Positions 1-10,869 of a stretch of 64,000 bases of DNA are shown piece after piece; the stretch's first letter is position 1, and each line of letters opens with the position of its first letter. A program made the position numbers and the translations under genes. This stretch comes from Ashinkailepas kermadecensis (Eukaryota; Arthropoda; Thecostraca; Neolepadidae), in contig JAOTOM010004013.1 of NCBI GenBank assembly GCA_034440615.1, positions 147,034 to 211,033 of the forward strand. Direction: 5' to 3'. The notes beneath the pieces are model-generated. The model did no database searches and was not told the origin of the DNA. It saw only the letters and a program-made list of their open reading frames with translations.

Positions 1-903
1 ATTGTATACCTGAAAGTCTCACCTTCAGACCCCAGATGCATAACCTTACATTTTTCATAGATGGAAGTCATCTGCCATTGCTCAGCCCACTTTCTTAGGG
101 TCCTCCAAGTCTAGTTGATTATTACTATATTGCTCACTACTGCTCGCCACACGTACCAAATTCATGTCAGCAGCAAATTTGAACACCCTATTCTTCAGCC
201 CTAGCTCAATGTTTTTCACAAAGATGATAAAGAGAAGTGGCGGTAGAACTCAGCCCTGTGGCACTCCACTCAAAGCATCCTTCCAGTCGGATTTACATCC
301 ATTTAGCATCACCCCTTGTTTTCGTCCCCTTAACCATGGTTCAGTCCAACCTAGAACCTTACAATCAATCCCGTGCTGCTCTAGTTGCTGAATTAGACGC
401 CCATGTGGAACTTTATCAAAGGCTTGCTAAAGTCCAAGTACACTACATCCAACCTGCTGTGATTGTCTACTTCTTTGGCTACATACTCCATAAACTCCAA
501 TAGGTTAGCTAAGCAAGATCTTCGAGATCGAAATTCATGTTGGGTATCCCTTAAAATGTTGTGCCTATCTAGATGAGTCTGAATATTCTGTTTGACAAGT
601 TTTTAGAGTACCTTGCAAACTATTCAGGTCAAACTGACTGTCCTGTAGTTTCCTACACACTTCATGCTTCCCTTTTTGAAGATTGGTACTAAATTTGCAT
701 TTCGGCAATCTTTCGGTACTTCAGAATATTCCATAGAACGCCTGAAAATGATACCTAGGAGAACTACGAATGCTTTAGCACACTCTACTAAGATCCTAGC
801 ATATATATCATCTAGCCCAGAAGCTTTATTAGGTTATATATTCTGCAACTGTTTTTCTACAGCTTCTGTTGCTATTGTAAGATCCTCCAACCTATCTCCT
901 ACT
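1..903 (-). pseudogene. CR1-like LINE reverse transcriptase fragment
   Basis: Minus-strand remnant of a CR1/L2-group non-LTR retrotransposon RT that continues past the left edge of the window. Read on the minus strand it runs from the RT N-terminal region near 900 through the fingers and palm to a KVMHLGS-type segment near position 40. It aligns throughout with the plus-strand copy at 22700-24500. The palm motif that should read FADD reads FAAD near 170-180 (FKFAADMNLV against FKFADDVNLV in the other copy), so the first catalytic aspartate is lost. Stops and frame changes are present. Homology stops abruptly at about 903, where the degenerate array starts. The site of the TTAA insertion in the other copy is uninterrupted here (TTAA at 330-333), so this copy is a paralogous empty site. 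Family placement is from motif recognition; exact clade not tested. Confidence 0.85.
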
Positions 904-1170
904 CAGGGACGTCGCCACCGGGGGGGGGGGCAGCGGGTGAAATCACCCCCCCCTGCCGTGAGACTGGGCCCCCCGCCCTGAAATTTGAGGAGGCCTCTAT
1001 CCGGAAATGCACAGCAAAAAAAAGGTGAGCAAGGAGGCTGACGGGACAGAAGATCATGCTGTCCAGGAGGCCCCAAGACTGACGAGGCCCTCAGGAAATA
1101 TAATCAGGTCTATGTAAGAGAGTTTAATATAACGAAGAATGGCTCTTAGATGCTCCTGGGTTTTAGACAT

Positions 1171-1403
1171 TGTATGTAAATAAAATATATATGACCTTCA
1201 ATATACCAGGAGGTGCTGAGTTGACATCAAAAGTAACGATAAGGGTTGTACTTTATTGCTCAACGTTTCGGCCAGGGGCCATCGTCAGGAGTGGCCCCTG
1301 GCCGAAACGTTGAGCAATAAAGTACAACCCTTATCGTTACTTTAGATGTCAACTCAGCACCTCCTGGTATATTTAAGGTCGTATATATATTTTATTTACA
1401 CAC
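1171..1403. repeat. Palindrome made from a Penelope-like element end
   Basis: Two arms of about 110 bp (1171-1280 and 1293-1403) are near-perfect reverse complements around a 12-nt spacer. Each arm contains a GGCCGAAACGTTGAGCAATAAA-type segment, characteristic of Penelope-like element termini. On the minus strand the left arm carries a hammerhead-ribozyme-like core. The arms differ at only a few positions, so this unit is much younger than the decayed array around it. No Penelope RT or GIY-YIG endonuclease coding sequence was seen nearby. Confidence 0.65.
1262..1288 (-). ncRNA. Hammerhead-ribozyme-like core
   Basis: On the minus strand CTGACGA is followed by a GGCC/GGCC stem closed by a short CCT loop and then GAAAC, which is the CUGANGA - stem II - GAAA arrangement of hammerhead cores. 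Hammerheads of this minimal kind are known in Penelope-like element terminal repeats. An AATAAA lies just downstream on the same strand. The plus-strand arm of the palindrome keeps the GGCC..GAAAC half but lacks CTGACGA. Stem III and the cleavage site were not verified. Confidence 0.45.
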
Positions 1404-4039
1404 AATCTCTGTAAGAGACTTAGAACAGAGATTGGGAGGAGGCCCCCGGGACGAAAAGGAGGCCCCATGACGAAAAGGAGGCCCCCATGACGAAAAGGAG
1501 GCCCCAAGACGTAGAACAGAGATTGGGAGGATGCCCCCAGGACGGAAAGGAGGCCCCCAGGACGAAAAGGAGGCGTGAGACGTGAGAGGAGGCCACTAAT
1601 TTGAAAAAGGAGTCACCTAGGAGAGGGTAGGAGTCCCCAGAAATCAAGAGAGTGTCAAAAATGGTACGGAAGCAACCAGGATTGCAAAGGAGGCCCCAAC
1701 ACCGGAAGGGAGGCCCCAGAATATGAGAGGAAGCCCTAAGACGGAAAAGGAAGCCAGTGGATATGAGATGAGGTTTCGGAGACGCAAAAGTAGGCCCCAA
1801 ACGGGTGAGGTTCCACCGAGATAAAAAGGATGATCCAGAGACGTGGCAGGAGGCACCTAATTCGGAAGAGAACGACACAACATTGGAAATGAGACCCCAT
1901 GATGAACGAGGAGGCCCCTAAAATAGGAGAGAAAGGCCATTGGATAAGAGAGATGGCTCCCAGGCGGAAAAGAAGGCTCGAAGACTGCTAAGAAGGTCCC
2001 CGGGAAATAACAAAGCCACTGAGATAGGAAAGGTTGCCAGTAATTTGGCAGAGGGTGCGCCTGGGAGAGAAGAGGAGTCCACCAGGAGATAAGAGACCAC
2101 CCTTAAGATGGGTAAAGATCGAGTCCACACGCAGAGGAGGAGGCCCCCAAGACGTGAGAGGAGGCCCCTAATTTGAAAAAGAAGGTTTATCTAGAAGAGA
2201 AATGAGGCCCCTGCCGGACTCGAGAGGAGTCCCTCAAGAAGGAGTAGGTCTCCAGGACCAAATGAGGCCCCGAAGACCGGAAAGAGTTGCCAGGAAATGA
2301 GAGGAGGCCCTTAAGATGGGAGTGGTAGCAGGTATGGAAGGAGGTGAGGTTTCCAAAATTGAAGATCCCTCAAGACGGGTAAGGCTTTGCCAGGATAAAG
2401 GAGGAGGCTCACGAGGCGTGGCAGGAGGCCTCTAATTTGGCAGAGAATGCCCCTCGAAGATGAGAGGAAGCCCCATGCCATGTTAAAGGGGCCCCAGAAT
2501 GCAAGAGGAGGCCCTCCAAGACGGGAGAGGAGGACCATTGAATATGGAGGAGGGTAGGACACACAAGGAGACGTCGAAAGCCCGTAAAAAGGCTCTAGGA
2601 AATGAGACGAGACCCTTAAGACGCGACAGGAGGCCTATAATTTGCAAGAAGAAGCCCCTAAGAAAAAGTAGGAGTCGTGTCGGGGTACTTTAAAATCACG
2701 ATATGGGCCCCAAAAGATCCGGCCGGGGCCCCCGCAAATTACGCTGAGCCTGGGGGTACAAAAATTCACGCCCGGACCACGAAAATCATGCCAGGGGCAC
2801 GACAGGTCGTGCCGTGCCCCAACAGTCTCATTGGGACCAAAACAAATGAAGCTGGAGCAACGAAAAACAATCCGGACATGGATAATCACTCTGGGCGCCC
2901 AACAATGACACCAAAACCCTCCAAAACGCACTGAACCCCCAAAAAGTGTCGAGGCCGCTATAGCTCGCGCTAGGATTCCAAGAAAATGACGTCGGGGCCC
3001 GAAAGATCACATTGGACTAAAAAAAAGTCGCGTCGCAGCCCTTGAAAATCACACTGGAGGCCCAGAAGTTCGCGCCGGGGCCCCAAAAGTTGCAGCTGCC
3101 CCAAAAATCAATCCTTAACCGGAATGTCACTCTGGGACAAAAACAACTCCTTCAGTGGCCACAGTGCTATATCAAAGGGGCAATACCCCCTCCATCCAGA
3201 GAGGGATAAGCTCCCAATAATCGTGCCGGGGCCTCAAAATCGCGCTGGGGCCACGAAAATTCGCGTCGGTCCACCATAATTCGCGTATGGGTCTCCAAAT
3301 AAATATGGCGAGCCCCGGAAAACTCGCTCCGAGGCCCGAAAAATTGCAAGAGGAACCGCCAAAATCGCGTTGGGGCCACAACTAAATACAACGTGTCCCA
3401 CAAACTCGAACCAGGCCCCCCAAATAGCGCGCTCGGGACCCACAATTCCCATCGGTGTCCCGTCAAGGCTCCCAAAAATTGGCGTCTAGGGCCACACGTA
3501 AGCACAGTGTGACCACAAACGCCGGATCGGCATCCGAAAAAAAATCAAGCTGGAGCCCTCCAAAATAAGGAGGGATTCCAACAACTAAATGCCCAGGTAA
3601 AAAAAATGGCTCTGGAGCGCCAAACATATTATCAGATGCCTTCACAAATTGCGTACGGCACCGAAAAACATACCGGATTTCGAACAATCGAGGTGGGATA
3701 CAAAAACATGGCGCCAGGGGCTCGAGAAATCAGGCCGGGATTCGGATTGAGAAAAAAATGCAGAAAAGATTCACAAAAATCGTATTGAGCCCAGAAAACT
3801 GGAGTTGGGTCTCCGGAACCACGCGCCTGGGCGCGATAAGTCGCTCTGGGACCTAGAAACATCGCACCGAAGCCCCAAAATTTTACTGGGGCCCCACAAA
3901 TGTGCGTCAGAAGCCCAAAATAAACACATCGGGATCCTAAGAGCACAACGGGGGCCGAAAATACAACTGGCCCTCCAAAGCGCACAGAGTCTCACAAAAG
4001 CGACAGGGCCTTAACACTTAAGATAGGATTGATAGGAAC

Positions 4040-5488
4040 TTGAGAAAATGGATTGATTGGGATGTGGGCATGTACTTTTATAGTATATTTTCTAGATAGG
4101 CTCAACCCAGATGGCCCCAGTGGCTCTTATTAACCGGCGCCGTCTCGGGGGGGGGGGGAGTTAACGACCCCCCTAAGGTTTTCCGCGGATAGTGAGAAAA
4201 AAAAACGGCGCGCGGCAGCGCGCCGAAATTTTGTATACCTTTTCCCGCATCAATTTGGCATGTTGTTCCAAAATGTTGAAGTCAGGTCATCTAAGGTCAA
4301 CGAGTTAGTCAAGGTCAAGTGAGGTCACCTCCAAAAAAGTTCAACCGGTCGTCGCGCTTTAACGGATAAATATATTTTAATGAAACTTTCAGAGTTACTT
4401 ATCTTTAGGGATGCAACAAAACGCACCAGATGATTTTCTTCCCGTTTTTGATTACTTATTAGTTTTGCCCATTAGAGTTGAAATCAATGATTCTGGCTAA
4501 AGTAAGTATTTTTTATGGGAGCAGGTTGACTTTGAACAACGTTTTTCGGTTCGCTCTACTTATTAGAAAAGGAAAAAAGAGAACTTGAAAACTCAAAATT
4601 TTGAAATTAAAAAAAATAACATTTTGATTTTTGGGTGAACACAAATTTTATGGCCCTAGTCGATTTCGCTTTCCTTTTCTGATTCAAAATATTTTTTTTC
4701 TTCAATTCTCCCCCAAAATGAACTCCCCAGGCCGAAAACATGATGTAAGTCCTCGAAACCTCGGCACCCTAGTGACGTCACATTTTTGGAATTTCGTTTG
4801 GGGGATGGTGTCTGGCCCTACACGTCGAGAGCTTTCCGGTGACACCCGATTAATTTTCGTGCCGCCCATAGTTTGGAAGATAGAGGGGGGAGGGGGTGTT
4901 TATCCACTCCCCCACCCGAGACGGGGTGTGAGGATCTGACCGGAGAGACCGGGTTAAGCCTTAGCCCTTTATGAGAGCATCACATTGAATGAGCTTGCGT
5001 GAATGTAATCATTTTTAAAGACTTGCTGTGTTAAAACAGGTACTTCTGTGTTGAATATATGGGAAGAACGAAAATCGAGTAAATGGCTGGTGTCGGTGTG
5101 CTAATGCAATTTCTGTAAATCACCTAAAAACCATTCGTCTTTACCATGGTGGTAATAATGCTAGCCTAAAATATATATGTTCGTTCAATTAACTGTGGCA
5201 AATAGAAAGAACTTTTCATTACTTATTTGGGGAGCTAGCTTATCCCTCCCCAAATATTGCTGGGTCTTAACTCCCCAAATATGGTTTATGCTAAACCATT
5301 GGAAGTGGATCGGAACCCGGAAAGAGCAGATCCGGTAAAACGCTGTAATATTTGGTAAAATGCTTAAGTTGAACAGATTCGGTAAAAGTCCTTAATTATG
5401 ATTACAGCTGTTGATATGCTACAAGAATACTCGAAATGAACTGTGCTCTCTATTGCCCCATTGGCGCCAATGCTGCATCACTTACTCT
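4040..5488. repeat. Left arm of a 6-kb inverted repeat
   Basis: Reverse complement of 8395-10205. Matching landmarks going inward: GGAACTTGAGA.AATGG; the GGCTCTTATTAA segment; TTGCTGTGTTAAAACAGGTA; the paired TTTGGGGAG segments (5227-5283 against 9815-9840); GCTAAACCATTGGA (5292 against 8590); and CTCTATTGCCCCAT (5450 against 8420). Without the TTAA element at 4134-4953 the arm is about 625 bp, about equal to the right arm without its own insertion. It could be the arm of a foldback-type DNA transposon; no transposase gene was recognised inside. Confidence 0.75.
4134..4953. mobile_element. TTAA-flanked non-coding element, family 1 copy a
   Basis: 820-bp element flanked by TTAA at 4130-4133 and 4954-4957. 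The left end reads CCGGCGCCGTCTCGGGG and goes straight into a G-run, then a C-run with AGTTAACGA between. The right end, on the reverse strand, reads CCCGGTCTCTCC with CCGTCTCGGG further in, then a second G/C-run block. No coding capacity was found. The interior holds AGGTCA-type motifs (4273-4332) including TCAAGGTCA at 4309-4317. The opposite arm of the inverted repeat has the uninterrupted site near 10105-10125, confirming insertion. A TTAA duplication is usual for piggyBac, Kolobok and Sola3; the superfamily cannot be fixed without a transposase. Confidence 0.85.
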
Positions 5489-6537
5489 GCTGTGAAGCTA
5501 AAATGCAACCAAAGTCCTGCCAGAACATAGTAGTCCTCCAGATAGTACGAACCGGTATATTTGGATACGCAGCTGGATCAATTACTTTTCAAAATTACAT
5601 TGAAAACAACGTAATAGTAAACCCTCGCAGATTGCATGACACCACAATTCTGTCAATTGGCTGTGGAGTCGCAAATTTACGTTAAGTAAAAGACAACGTT
5701 GCAAGAGGAAATATATTCTGAAGTGCCAGGAACACGGAACGACCATGGTCGGTAAAAAAAAAACATCCCCTGAGAGCGACTTCGATAATTACAGTCCACG
5801 TGGTTAAGATACTTGCCGAAGCATTGATTCTGGCAGAGACACCACCACGTGGATGATGCCACCACCTCACGCGGGTTCCATCGGTCCATTATCACCTGCC
5901 TCTAACCAGTTTGCACCGTACAATGATAGCGGCAGCAACAATGGGATCGTGCATGAGCGCAGCTGTCTGCATGCGAAGGCCGGGATAGAAATCTCAGATC
6001 GAACGATATCTCATTTTCTCTCTGACATACCGGCTCAAAGCTCCGGAGTAAAAATCGTCACCTGACAATGGCAAGTCGCTGATTTGAGATGCCTCATACC
6101 CTGTCTAATATTTCATCGCGCACTTCACCACCACGCACTTTTTGCGAACAGCCTCGGTACGGCAGACGGGACAGCAGCTGCATTAAACATGGCGATACAT
6201 TTTTGCACCTGGGCCAGTAAGTGGCAACGGATTAGTGGCAATTAATGTGACCGCAGCGGCGACCCCTGTCGTGACAACAGCCAGCCGCAGGCCGAGAAAA
6301 ACACCCGACCAACGCAAAATCCCAGCTCCAGTTAGCATACAAAGCAGAACCGCAGCGGCGGCAAATCGTTCGCTACTGTGGGACCATTTCGCCGTCGGTG
6401 AGCTGATACTTGCGCCGGGTGTCAGTGATGCTGCTGACCGCTGTCGCCGACTTCTCCCAGCCCAGACAAGTGTGCCCACCGCAGTACGGCAGACGGGAGC
6501 TGGCCGTGGCCACCGCTGGCCGGCACCGCGGCCTGGT

Positions 6538-6935
6538 GTGGTCAGCTCTGTGGACGTGAGGCGGACAGATACCTGCGGCCTGGTGTGGTCAGCTCTGTGG
6601 ACGTGCTGCAGACCCTGCGGCGGACAGATACCTGCGGCCTGGTGTGGTCCGCTCTGGGACGTGCTGCAGACCCTGCGGCGGACAGATACCTGCGGCCTGG
6701 TGTGGTCCGCTCTGTGGACGTGCTGCAGACCCTGCGGCGGACAGATACCTGCGGCCTGGTGTGGTCCGCTCTGGGACGTGCTGCAGACCCTGCGGCGGAC
6801 AGATACCTGCGGCCTGGTGTGGTCCGCTCTGGGACGTGCTGCAGACCCTGCGGCGGACAGATACCTGCGGCCTGGTGTGGTCCGCTCTGTCGACGTGCTG
6901 CAGACCCTGCAGCGGACAGATACCTGCGGCCTGTG
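6538..6935. repeat. 58/59-bp GC-rich minisatellite
   Basis: Seven units, the first one shortened, starting at 6538, 6584, 6644, 6702, 6761, 6819 and 6877. Each full unit contains CTGCAGACCCTGCGGCGG and GATACCTGCGGCCTGGTG. Two variants occur, CTGTGGACG and CTGGGACG, which differ by one base, so full units are 59 or 58 bp and a reading frame would shift from unit to unit. That makes the overlapping long frames on both strands artefacts. The low divergence implies recent expansion. Confidence 0.9.
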
Positions 6936-7275
6936 ACATGCATTAGGCGCCTGCTCATAGTGTTCTGTAAAGATACTTGGCTGATAAGCGTGAATTACAC
7001 CCACTAAATTTGTAATTGGACCAAAATTTGTGTGCAGGGTAGTCTAAAGCTCTGAACACGTCTAAGCAAGTTTCAGCCCGATCTGATTAACGATTTCGTG
7101 GTTCTAGCCTCCGGCATTGTTTTGAGGTCATACAGCAAGGTTATCTTTCGCGATAGATATCTTATCGATAATGAAGAGAAAGTATGACATATTATGCATC
7201 TTTGAGAATAAAAATTATCAAAGAAAACATATATGTGATAAAAATCAACATTTCTCACGTATGGACTCGCGACCA

Positions 7276-7318
7276 CATGACCACGTGACCTCGTGATTCC
7301 ATGACCACGTGACCTCGT
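7276..7318. repeat. Duplicated CACGTG motif
   Basis: CATGACCACGTGACCTCGT occurs at 7276-7294 and again at 7300-7318, a 24-bp period. Each copy holds the E-box CACGTG overlapping GTGACC. Function unknown. Confidence 0.6.
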
Positions 7319-7689
7319 TACCTTCTGTGACTCATAGCTCATTGAAATTAATAAATTTGACTGCATAAATGCAACGGGCATGATTTGGTTGTCAAATAAA
7401 AAAAGTGTTTTGCTTTTCTTACATATCTCACGTAGTCGTCCGCTCTTAATGACTTTCTATGATTTTTCGATTTTCGGAACGGACGGATTTGAAGTAAGCT
7501 TTCTCCCATTGGACAACTACGGAGGATCGAACAATGAAATAAAAACGGGCGATATAAAAACATGCACTTAACAAAAAGAGTAAAACTTGTTGATGAAAGT
7601 CTGCGAGGGTGGATGGGTGGATGCGAGAGTCTGCTTTGACAGTTTACCTTAATAAACTTCACAAAGTTCAATGTTATCGATTACCGATA

Positions 7690-8405
7690 GGTCATCCATA
7701 GTCGTATGTACGTGTGACGACGTAATTGTATTTCGGAACATCTGATAGTCTGATGATGGAAACATCTGACGATGTTCAACATTGCTGGCCTCACAACAAG
7801 AAGTACAATTATGCCTTCGTTCCACCTGTAGATATCATTTTCATGGACGTACAGTCGAATGCCTATTGCAATGCAGCACACGCGTTTCTGTTGCATTGCG
7901 TGTCCCCGAAAACATGAATATTTTCACAAACTTCCTGTGGTTTCATTGTTCACGTTTTGAGAAATCCCTGCACATTGTGCATTATTGCACAATACTGCAC
8001 TTCACTGCACAATAGAACAACGATGGGATAGATCAACGAAATAAACGTCAGATGATTAGAACTTGTTTTTCCAACATACACATTTGTAGCTCTCTACTGT
8101 AGCCCTTATAGTTTCCTTAACAAGGGTTGAACATGTTATGATCACCATAGTGTCGTAGCATATTTCCGTGTAACGTCGTAATTTTACTACAGAACATCTG
8201 TTGGTTACTTACAACATGTATTGAATACCATCAAACATGACAACGATGCAGTCTGATCATATTCGACCATGCTAACATCACATCAAGAAGCACAATGATG
8301 CCTTCTTTCCACCAGCAGAGCATCATGTACATGGACGTATAATGGACATGGACGGACAAGTACATTTACATGGACGTACATTTACATGGACGTACAAGTA
8401 ATGCA
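7690..8405. repeat. Diverged direct repeat pair
   Basis: The segment 7690-7890 (landmarks CATAGTCGTATG, ACGTCGTAATT-like, GAACATCTG, CATCAGACT-like, AAGAAG.ACAAT.ATGCCTTC, CATGGACGTA) recurs in the same order and orientation at about 8140-8405 with substitutions and small indels. The second copy ends in tandem ACATTTACATGGACGTA units (about 8360-8400). It abuts the inner end of the right inverted-repeat arm. Confidence 0.6.
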
Positions 8406-10205
8406 GCATTAGGCCGATGGGGCAATAGAGAGCTCAGTTCATTTGGAGTATTCTTGCAGAATATCAATAGCTGTAATCATAATTGAGGACTTTTGACCGA
8501 ATCTGTTAGCTTAAGCATTTTACTTAATATTACAGCATTTTACCGAATCTGCTCGTTCCGGGTTCCGATCCGGCTCCGATGGTTTAGCATAAACCATTGG
8601 AGGTTTATGCATATGTTTAGCAAAATCCAGGCTTTGCATAGAAAGCAGAGGTGCAGCCAGGGGGACTCGCTCCCTTAGGAACGAAAAATACGCTGATGAA
8701 ACGAAAATTTGTGAGATTTTCACCACGCAAAGCCAGAAATTTTCCGCCCGCTTCTCGTGTCGAAAGCTGTCCTCTTTCATTACATTTTTTTTGGTCGGCC
8801 ATCTTAAAAAAAAATTCTGGTTGCACAAATGATGGAAATAATCAGCTTCAAAGTGGTTCTTCCCCCACCCCACAACTTAGAGACAGTTTCCGTGCCACTG
8901 CGCTGCGAACAGAACAAATAGTTATCTAAGCTACCAAATATCGATGGCTTAACACAAGTGGAGATTCGAGTAGTAGTTTTCCAATCGGAGAATGGCGCGC
9001 CTCCCCATAATGGGAACAAGACGTCTCCTCGTAAAAGCCTAACTACGCCCCTGGAATTTTGCAGCAAAAGGCATCCCTCTGGTAGGTTCGAATGCGCCTT
9101 GCCACAAGCGAATCCAGGGGCATTCGGTCCATGCTCCAGCCATCCCCACGCACCCCACGAAGTGATTTTAGGAAGTCAAACTTTTTCGGCGTATTCTCAA
9201 ATTCTAGACACATTTTATTGATAAAATATTGTTTTTAAATGATGCCTCAGACATAGATTGCCGAAACCCGAGTAGCAAAATAATACTTGGTTTAGTTTTT
9301 CATTCCGACTTTCCACCCCGTCCACCACATCCACCAACTCGCCGACTGGATCCGCAAATGCGTCCGAAATGCCACCGACAGCTCCAGCAGGTGTCACCCC
9401 TCGGAGAGAAGGGCTTCCCTTGAGGGCGAGTCCAAGTGCACCCACTTCAAAATAAGTGTCTCCTACACGATGGAATGTTACCCACAAGATAGGTGCCTCC
9501 CTCCAAATGAAATGTCCGGATTCAACAGTACTTTGCCCAGTCTAAGTGTAGCACTGAAATGCTTTGTGCACCAGGAATTAAGCACTTCATACCGACATAG
9601 GAGGGGAGGGGAGGCTGGGATTTCATTGTTTTTTTTGTGAAATGTGCCTTGGTCGATAGTTAGCTCTGCAGCATCTTAATGACATCTTGGTTCATGCATA
9701 TCTATCTGCCAGGGACAGAATATTTCAAAAATGATTGGTGCGAGGCAAATTTATTATTTCGTGTAATTGTTCCCAGCCAACGCCCATAGACCTATGCTAA
9801 GGCTCAGCAATATTTGGGGAGGGGTAAGTTAGCTCCCCAAATAAATAATGAGAAGTCCTTTCTCTTTGCCACAGTTAATTGAACGAATATATTTATTGTA
9901 GGCTAGCATTATTACCACCAAGGTAAGCACGAATGGTTTTTAGGTGATTTACAGAAATTGCATGATCATACCGACATCAGCCATTTACTGGATTTTTCTT
10001 CTTTCCATATATTCAACACAGAAATACCTATTTTAACACAGCAAGTCTTTGGGAAATGATTACATTCACACAAGCCCATTCAATGCGATGCTCTCGTAAA
10101 GTGTTAAGGTTTAATAAGAGCCACAGAGGCCATCTGGGTTGAGCGAATCTGGAAAAGATACTAGAAAAGTACATGCACACACCCCAATCAATCCATTATC
10201 TCAAG
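8395..10205. repeat. Right arm of a 6-kb inverted repeat, interrupted
   Basis: Reverse complement of 4040-5488, in two pieces: 8395-8600 and about 9770-10205. About 1.17 kb lies between them, absent from the left arm. The piece at 10105-10125 keeps the intact TTAA target that is filled in the left arm. Confidence 0.75.
8601..9769. mobile_element. Unclassified insertion in the right arm
   Basis: Absent from the opposite arm, so inferred to be inserted. It begins near a CAGAGGTGCAGCCAGGGGG segment (8646) and holds the complement-type segment CTAACTACGCCCCTGG near 9041, ends of the kind seen in many non-autonomous hAT-like elements. The rest (9060-9500) is GC-mixed sequence with repeated TCC/CCC patches resembling 25020-25800. 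No clean target duplication was found and no coding motif was seen, so the boundaries are approximate. Confidence 0.4.
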
Positions 10206-10869
10206 TTCCTATGGAGCTATATATCCCAGCCTATCTAGCACCATTCACCTGATATTGCATAACACATTCCTCAACAATTCCAAACTTCTCCAATCATACC
10301 CCATTTTGCTATCATAGCCAATCTCATCAGTATCACATCCAGAAGGAAGTTGCTGAATCCACTGCTAGGTACACCCAATATAGTATAACATAATACTAGT
10401 GGTATAATATACCCTATATGGCTGGTATAATACTCAATTTATTAGCATGATCAGAAACATAAGGGTCCAAGTTTCAAAAATAACACAGGGATCAACATCC
10501 CACACACTCATCAATGTCTTTCTACCTTACATATCCAGCCCTATTCACTTGATCTCATGTAACAAATGTGACTAGAGTGCCCTACCAATAATTTTCAGAC
10601 TCCATCCACGCCCGCGTAATGGGCCCATGCAAATGAGAGTACCTTTAAACAAAATCTTTAGCAGAGTCAGAGTGGCATCCGGTAGAAATTGTTACGTTAA
10701 GGAGGAATTACGTTAATCCGGCTTATGTGGCATCCGGTTATATCAATTAAGCAAGGGAGGAAAGATGATACGCCGTCAAACAATGAATGTGGCGTAAAGG
10801 GCCGATAAGTACATGGCATACAGGTTCATGTACAAACATACATACGCACAAACATGCATAACAATCAGG
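10206..10869. other. No feature recognised
   Basis: About 660 bp of mixed AT-rich sequence. No open frame of note, no repeat shared with the rest of the window that I could see. Confidence 0.5.

Larger units (their letters stand above)
904..4035. repeat. Degenerate ~21-bp A-tract/GC array, left copy
   Basis: About 3 kb of decayed tandem units, each a GC-rich block (GGCCCC, GGGGCC) followed by a short A-tract. Sub-block 1 (about 1030-2680) has units like ACGAAAAGGAGGCCCC; A-tracts at 1454, 1473 and 1493 are 19-20 bp apart. Sub-block 2 (about 2690-4015) has units like GGGCCCAAAAATCGCG; A-tracts near 3003, 3023, 3046, 3066, 3086 and 3105 are 19-23 bp apart. It starts with a G-run/C-run hairpin (about 919-955), as the right-hand copy at 13412 does. 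The 2690-4015 part aligns with about 14190-15750 in the same orientation. The many short ORFs on both strands are by-products of the repeat. The right edge was cut by the inverted-repeat structure at about 4040. Confidence 0.8.
5489..8394. other. Centre of the inverted repeat: no recognised gene
   Basis: About 2.9 kb between the arms. It contains a 58/59-bp minisatellite (6538-6935), a duplicated CACGTG-containing motif (7276-7318) and a diverged direct repeat (7690-7890 with 8140-8405). Six-frame reading gives only short open frames with no motif I recognise; the longer ones sit on the minisatellite. I see no transposase here. Confidence 0.5.

Noticed and set aside
1420..3985. Many overlapping frames of 60-150 codons on both strands
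   Set aside because: They follow the 21-bp degenerate array, have repeat-driven composition and no domain; both strands are equally open.
6538..6935. CRISPR-like array
   Set aside because: Units are contiguous with no variable spacers and the window is eukaryotic.
6183..7004. Frames of 230-273 codons on both strands
   Set aside because: Produced by the 58/59-bp minisatellite, which lacks stops in several phases; units of alternating length break any conserved phase.
7940..8010. Clustered TGCAC/GTGCA phrases
   Set aside because: Too short and irregular to be called a repeat array.
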